A stretch of DNA of 64,000 nucleotides from Lingula anatina. Taxonomy: Eukaryota > Brachiopoda > Lingulata > Lingulida > Lingulidae. The stretch spans positions 283,805 to 347,804 of the forward strand of contig NW_019775147.1 of assembly GCF_001039355.2 (NCBI RefSeq), read 5' to 3'. The position numbers and the translations under genes are program-made. The notes below the pieces were generated by a model. That model was not told where the DNA came from and did not search any database. It was given only the letters and a program-made list of their open reading frames with translations. Below, piece after piece: positions 58,952-64,000 of this stretch. The first letter of the stretch is position 1. The number at the start of each line of letters is the position of its first letter.

Positions 58952-61471
58952 GCATTTGTCTACTCTATTTCTACCAATTTACTAACTGAACAAATGTGTT
59001 TTATTTATGTCACACTTTTTGTAGAGATTAAACATTATTGCCAGCCTGTTGGAAGTTTCATTGCCTTAACGCACTTAAAGACTTATTGCAAACCTGTCGC
59101 AGCACATGGTGGACAAGATGGGTTCTGGCCGAGACACAGACGTGCTGCAATTGTTTCCAGCGCTGTACATCGTTGTGCGAGACTTCACGCTCGAGCTTGT
59201 CATGGACGGGGAACGTTGCAGTCCTGATGAGTACCTGGAACGCTGCCTGAAGACAAAATTTGGCCACAATAAGGAAACAAGAACCCGCAATGCCACCAAA
59301 GACGCCGTGAAATCCTATTTTCCAAACAGAGCGTGTTTCGTTTTGCCCCGCCCGACCGAAGAGGAAAAGCTTAGCGCTTTAGAGGAACTGGGAGAGGAGG
59401 ATTTGAAACCAAATTTCGTCAAGGGGGTCAACGATATATGCGACAGGATCCACAAAGAGGTGAAACCTAAATCTATTCAAGGAAAGGTGTTCATTGGTAG
59501 AGGTGGGTATTGCTTGAAAAAAATATTAGATAACATTTTAAGTTTTTTACTTTGTTTGTTGTTTTTATCTGTTCATTCATGCACTCGATTTCACTTCATA
59601 CGCACAATATAGTTTTTGTTATTGAGGCTTTCATCTGTTTGTTCATTTGTCAATTTAATTATGCATTGAGACAATTAAGTGGCCTATTTCATGGCAGTGG
59701 ACCTTTAATTATATGTCAGTTTAACAATCGACAAAAGCAGCTGTGCAAGAGGTTAAAACGAAAAAAAGCATCGGTCCATATCTAGATTAACAATTTGATA
59801 AAAACGATAGTTGTTAAAATATATCCGTTAAGGTCTATACCTGTAGAAAACTGAAGTTATATGAAGATATTGTCACGTTCCATTTCAGTGCTCGGCACGC
59901 TGATACGAGACTGCCTCAAGGCATTTGAAAGCGGTTATATTCCAACAGCCCTGAGTACACTGGAGGCTCTTTCCAAAACTGAATGTAGCAAAGGTATAGA
60001 AGCCGCTCTGGAAATGTATAGGGCCTCAATGGACGTGCTGAAAGAGGATTTCCCTGTGACAGAGGAACAGCTGGTCGGTCACCACTACGAGACATTTGAA
60101 ACTGTCGTAAAACCAGAATTTGATAAATACGTAGTTTTCGACGACAAGGCAGACGGGTTCAGAAAATTAGAGGTAAAATTAAGGTCATTACAGTTATACA
60201 TGTACAATATGCCAAATCCTAGCTGTAAAAACAACATTATTATGTTAATTATGATTATTATAAGATTATTATAAGATTATTATATAGCATAAGATATAAG
60301 CATATTTACTGCTTCTCTGTCTAGTGTTTACTTACTACAAATATAACTTGCTACTTCTTATATTACCTTACCTATTTGACAAAGACTCTTTAGAGTGTAT
60401 GACCTCCGTGGTGTTTGTGTGATTTTTATCAAGACATTTTGTCTAGACAATCTAATTTTTTTTATTATCAATAGATAAATTACTGCTTTGATTGTTTGAC
60501 ACTGACACTGACAAGCTGTTTGTTATATCAGGAGGCCATCGCCAATCATTACAAATATCTCCGAAAAATCAATGAGGAGGATTCGAGAGCACTTTGCCAA
60601 CAGATAGTCAAAACACTGCACGAGGTTTGTGTTCTGACCGCTTTCGAAGAAAACTCGTATACTGGCGAATATGGCCTTAAGCGCTTTGATGAGGATGTGG
60701 AGAAGGTTTTCTGTTGGTTTGGAAGATACTCCCATAAAGGCCCACCAGAAATTGTCTCGGCAGCATTAGAGGAATATAAGACTAAAATCGGGGATCTCAG
60801 AACGACCATTGAAGTAAACGCGACGGAAATTGCCAGAAAAAATGAAGAAATTGATGAACAGCAACGCAGAGCGATTCATGCAGGGGAGCAGCGAAAAAAA
60901 TTAGAGAGAAATTTCGACGAATTTAAAACCCAAGTACGCCGTAAAGAAGAGAGAGATCGCCGCCAATTGAAAGAACTGACAACTAAACTTGGAGATTTGC
61001 GTTTGCAACACAAAGAAGAAATGCTAGAAGTGCAAAGAAAAGCCAAGTGGCAGGATATGGAAATGCAACGCGCCAATCTACAACTTCAGCACAGCCTAGA
61101 AATCCAGAAAGAACGCAATCAAGAACAAAGAGAAACCGAAAGGAATTTAAAAGAAAGGATGCAGATGCTCAAGCGACAAAACCAGAGATTAGAAGTTTGT
61201 TTAGAACAGTTACAGGAGAACGATAGCGACGAAGGTAAGCAATTTAAAAATATTATAACACAATTTCCTAACGGTACCATGAAGTACTGTTTGAATGATT
61301 TTATATTTGACTTTTTTGTTCTTTTCGTGCACTTATATGATGTGCTAGTCCGATTCGAGTGTTTTATAATTCTATGCCGAAATCACGTAGAAAGTATGAC
61401 CTATGAAGTCATCTGTTTTTGTTGTGACTGTCTTAATACTGTCTTTTCTTTCAGATTGTATCATAATGTAG
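58304..61471 (+). CDS. GBP-like large GTPase with C-terminal CaaX box
   Basis: Five exons: 58304-58869, 59081-59502, 59889-60172, 60532-61234, 61455-61471. Phases 2,1,0,1 agree, giving 1992 bp and 663 aa. GB1/RHD3-type G domain: P-loop GPARTGKS (91-98), TKGIW switch (121-125), DTEG (143-146) and the RD motif in VVRDF (222-223) in place of NKxD. A helical middle domain follows, then a charged coiled coil (about 500-655). The last exon adds DCIIM and stop, a CaaX box predicting prenylation and membrane targeting as in vertebrate GBP1/2/5. Vertebrate GBPs are interferon-induced and attack intracellular pathogens; the invertebrate role is inferred. The N-terminus has a duplicated GASRYQ motif. 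The exon 1 donor (GTATCC) is weak but restores the frame. An acceptor-like CTTCACTAG abuts the ATG, so a 5'UTR intron is possible. Confidence 0.85.
58919..58949. repeat. (GT)n microsatellite in GBP intron 1
   Basis: Pure GT dinucleotides just after the exon 1 donor. Confidence 0.95.
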
Positions 61472-62354
61472 ACGGACACATTGTAAGGGGCCAGCTGCCC
61501 ATACAAGACAGAAGAGATGTCATGCATATCAAAACGGATATAGACCCGAAATAACGTGCCTTAGGGTCACCGCTGATGACCAGTGTTTTCAGTTATGTTT
61601 TATTAGACCCACAACGATTTTATGTAGGATTTTTACCTTTTATTCGTTAATTAATGGGCTCTTTTTATTCAATCCAATTCTGATTTAAATAACCAATCCG
61701 GTGATTTTTTTTCATACGATCAACTTTTTTTGTTTGTTTGTTTTGGAATCTTCCTTATTGACAGGTTTCGACCTAATCATGGGGATGCATATCGGTGCCC
61801 GAACTGTACTTTTCTTTACCACTAAGGTGTATATAGTGGTGGTGTTACAGAGCAGTGGTATGATTCTACGTTTGTACGGTAAATAAAGTGCCATCCACAG
61901 CATACAGTGTCCTCTCACAGCAGGGCGCAAAACGCGGTCAGCTGAGACGCAGTTTCAACACGATCTTTGAAGCCATACTACGGGCGTTGATATTGTAAAA
62001 GTCCAACGCACCTTTAAGCACCTAGGGTGACAACAACAACAACAACAACAAAAGAAAAGACTTAAAAGACCAAAATGTTGATTTACTGTTATTGAGAATA
62101 AACCCGCAGTGCTGTGGTTTACAAGGAGAAAGTTGCGATTAGCCAGTAGGCTCTACCTAAGTACAAAGTAAAACAGGTTCTTAATTTGAAATGCGATATA
62201 AACGCACTCATAACCAGGTGGTTAAGGGGTGTCATTTTGCTGCCATGGTAACGGTTGATGGAGTCCATTAAGGCTGGTTAACAGTACGTGACCTAAGTTC
62301 TGCGTCAGTTAACAACACTTTTGAGAAGTAGAGAGGAGAGTAGGCCTATAAGAC
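61472..62354. other. Intergenic between GBP-like gene and glycosyltransferase
   Basis: Includes a (CAA)n run at about 62031-62051. No gene seen. Confidence 0.45.
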
Positions 62355-63506
62355 ATGGAAGTAACATTAGTTAAAAACCAAAGACCCGTGTGCGGTGTTT
62401 ATTTTCTACTTTTCTTTAATGTCGTCGTATTTTCAATAATCACGCTACTCATGGCAATGGACTATGTTAAACTGAATAGCTACCAGACTGTGGGGCAGAC
62501 GAAACCATTCGTGGACAAAGAAATAAAAGCGAGTAACTTCTTTTCTTCTTCAAGACAAATTAGGAAAGGATTACAAAATCTGCTGACAGCTCCTAATGAC
62601 GATGGCGGTTCTATTTTAGGCATCGGAGATAAAGTCGATGAGATTCGATCAGTGCTTTGGCCGTATCTTCACACTAATTCAATTGCCCTCAGTGAGTTAA
62701 CTTTCGACGCTAGGAAGAAAATTTATGAGAGAAAGGGGAAAGCTTTGATGTTCACGTATTGGAATGGATCGACCATGCCCTCGTATATCGAACTGTGTAT
62801 ATTGACGGCGTTGTGTCATAACTTTGAGGATTTTCAATTATATTTGCTAAATGCAACAGAATTTCAAAAAAGCGTTCCCTACACCCACCCAGCTTTTACG
62901 TCTCTAACCCCCGTTCATCAAGCCGATTATTTTCGTGCCGCCATGCTGAACCAATATGGCGGCATATACATGGACGCGGATACCCTTAGCTTTGGCAGCT
63001 TGAAGGCGAAGTTAAACATGCTGTCGGACTACGATTTCATTTTCGGCGGGGATGATTACTGGTTCATTTACATCACCCCTCTAGGTCCTATCCGCGCGCT
63101 AACCCCCCTTACCATGACGTGGATGAAAGAGTTGTTCGACATGTTCGATACCGCTGAAAATCAAGAATTTCTCTCGAAGGGAAAGGATAACTTTACATGG
63201 GACGCTCTCGTGACAAACAGTTTCAAACGGCTCCTGGATGAATACTTGATTTCTAAAACCATATCGGCCTATCGTTTTAATATAACTGAAACCTGGGGAC
63301 AGTTTAGCGCAGGTGATTTAATGTCCGAGGGCGATTTAGTGTCCAGGTACCGTGAAACCGATGTATTAACTCTGAATAATGATCTATATTCCGCAGAATA
63401 TAAAACGCTGAACACTTCCCAAGTGCTCCAGAACCAGAGGGGGCTGTCACAGTTGCTTCGATTATCGCTGAATACTTGTTGGACAAAATTGATATCAAAA
63501 CTATAG
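62355..63506 (+). CDS. Type II membrane glycosyltransferase, DXD sugar-binding family
   Basis: 383 aa, intronless. A short cytoplasmic N-terminus is followed by one hydrophobic segment (about 13-36, VYFLLFFNVVVFSII), the layout of Golgi glycosyltransferases. The catalytic region has HQADYFRAAMLNQYGGIYMDAD (given in parts: HQADYFR 188-194, YGGIYMDAD 201-209). There the Asp-x-Asp binds the nucleotide-sugar metal ion, as in the Gly_transf_sug / alpha-1,4-GlcNAc or GalNAc transferase group. N-glycosylation sequons occur at about 137, 156 and later. The acceptor is unknown. The C-terminal ~25 residues are unusual: after a GGGGG run near 63437-63441 another frame stays open (VASIIAEYLLDKIDIK) to a stop at about 63534, so a frameshift is possible. 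Confidence 0.82.
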   Translation: MEVTLVKNQRPVCGVYFLLFFNVVVFSIITLLMAMDYVKLNSYQTVGQTKPFVDKEIKASNFFSSSRQIRKGLQNLLTAPNDDGGSILGIGDKVDEIRSVLWPYLHTNSIALSELTFDARKKIYERKGKALMFTYWNGSTMPSYIELCILTALCHNFEDFQLYLLNATEFQKSVPYTHPAFTSLTPVHQADYFRAAMLNQYGGIYMDADTLSFGSLKAKLNMLSDYDFIFGGDDYWFIYITPLGPIRALTPLTMTWMKELFDMFDTAENQEFLSKGKDNFTWDALVTNSFKRLLDEYLISKTISAYRFNITETWGQFSAGDLMSEGDLVSRYRETDVLTLNNDLYSAEYKTLNTSQVLQNQRGLSQLLRLSLNTCWTKLISKL

Positions 63507-64000
63507 CGTTCACTGCTGCTGTTACACGTGCGACTTAAACCATATATTCTTAAAAAGGTATATGGGTTTATGCCATTCAAGTAATTGTATTAAAATGTTT
63601 GTGTAAATAAACAATCGCCTCACGACTCTCTCACTTAAAAAAAGTTAAATACCATTAATGAATCCCCATATTTACTTGCTCAAAATTACTAATCAGATTC
63701 TTTTGGTTTTTTATTCTCTTAATGATATACTAGTGTGATAAACTTAAGTCATTTTACGCGATTTGAAATTCATTTACTCATCAAGGTGACAACAGAACGA
63801 GATTTATTACCATATAAGGCACGAGGAACAAACTTAATTACACTAACCGCATGGACCGGTATGCACCCAGGTGGCTTGTTGTCAACAAGGACACCCGCTG
63901 AGTTTGTTTTTCAAAATAAAGTTCGGTCAAGCAAAATTGATGGAATGGTCAACAAGATGGGATACCCGCTGAGATTTCTTTTCAAAATATAGTTAGGTCA
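63507..64000. other. 3' flank; short tandem repeat at the window end
   Basis: 63880-63998 holds two diverged copies of a ~60 bp unit (cacccgctgagtttgttttt and tacccgctgagatttctttt). The open frame at 63735-63992 over it is probably not a gene. Confidence 0.4.

Noticed and set aside
60523-61076. Minus-strand frames of 60-90 codons over 60.5-61.1 kb
   Set aside because: Antisense shadows of the GBP-like coiled-coil exon.
63735-63992. 85-codon frame at the window end
   Set aside because: Overlaps a diverged short tandem repeat and shows no domain.

Overview
The window is animal (metazoan) DNA: AT-rich and intron-rich, with GT-AG splice sites, many (TAA)n/(TA)n microsatellites, and Tc1-like, LINE, LTR and tyrosine-recombinase element remnants. 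Multi-SRCR secreted proteins, a GBP-type large GTPase and an NHL-repeat protein suggest a marine invertebrate, possibly a mollusc or other lophotrochozoan. The species cannot be fixed from sequence alone. Three N positions or runs (11810, 17981-18884, 53264) mark assembly joins.

Layout. 1-1.28 kb: 3' part of a LINE reverse transcriptase (minus). 1.28-10.9 kb: SRCR gene A (plus), a signal-peptide exon plus three SRCR domains, 346 aa. 11.5-14.0 kb: transposon remnants. 14.8-15.25 kb: an orphan SRCR domain without a signal exon or last exon. 15.7-23.0 kb: a dense field of a recurring ~140 bp unit, 5'-flank-like repeats and a ~1.7 kb tandem duplication that contains the 904 bp gap. 23.0-37.9 kb: SRCR gene B (plus), a tandem paralogue of gene A with an identical signal-peptide exon and five SRCR domains, 563 aa. 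Its introns carry a 1386 bp TIR element, a THAP-domain pseudogene and a complete 1660 bp Tc1-like transposon. 38-44 kb: duplicated 3' flank, a solo LTR and a nested local duplication. 44.2-47.4 kb: three phase-compatible exons of an unrecognised gene (plus). 49.4 kb: a decayed third copy of the signal-peptide exon, followed by repeats like those upstream of gene B. 52.9 kb: tyrosine recombinase fragment (minus). 53.5 kb: intronless NHL-repeat gene (plus). 55.7 kb: LTR. 57.7 kb: second LINE fragment (minus). 58.3-61.5 kb: five-exon GBP-like GTPase ending in a CaaX box, CIIM (plus). 62.4-63.5 kb: intronless DXD glycosyltransferase (plus).

The SRCR genes are built from one cassette: a first-half exon of about 139 bp, a short phase-2 intron and a second-half exon of about 185 bp, bounded by phase-1 introns. 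Any number of cassettes can therefore be inserted in frame between the signal-peptide exon (phase 1 out) and the final exon. This explains 3 versus 5 domains in A and B. With a GBP-like GTPase and an NHL protein nearby, the window holds several families often linked to invertebrate innate immunity. That functional reading is inference.
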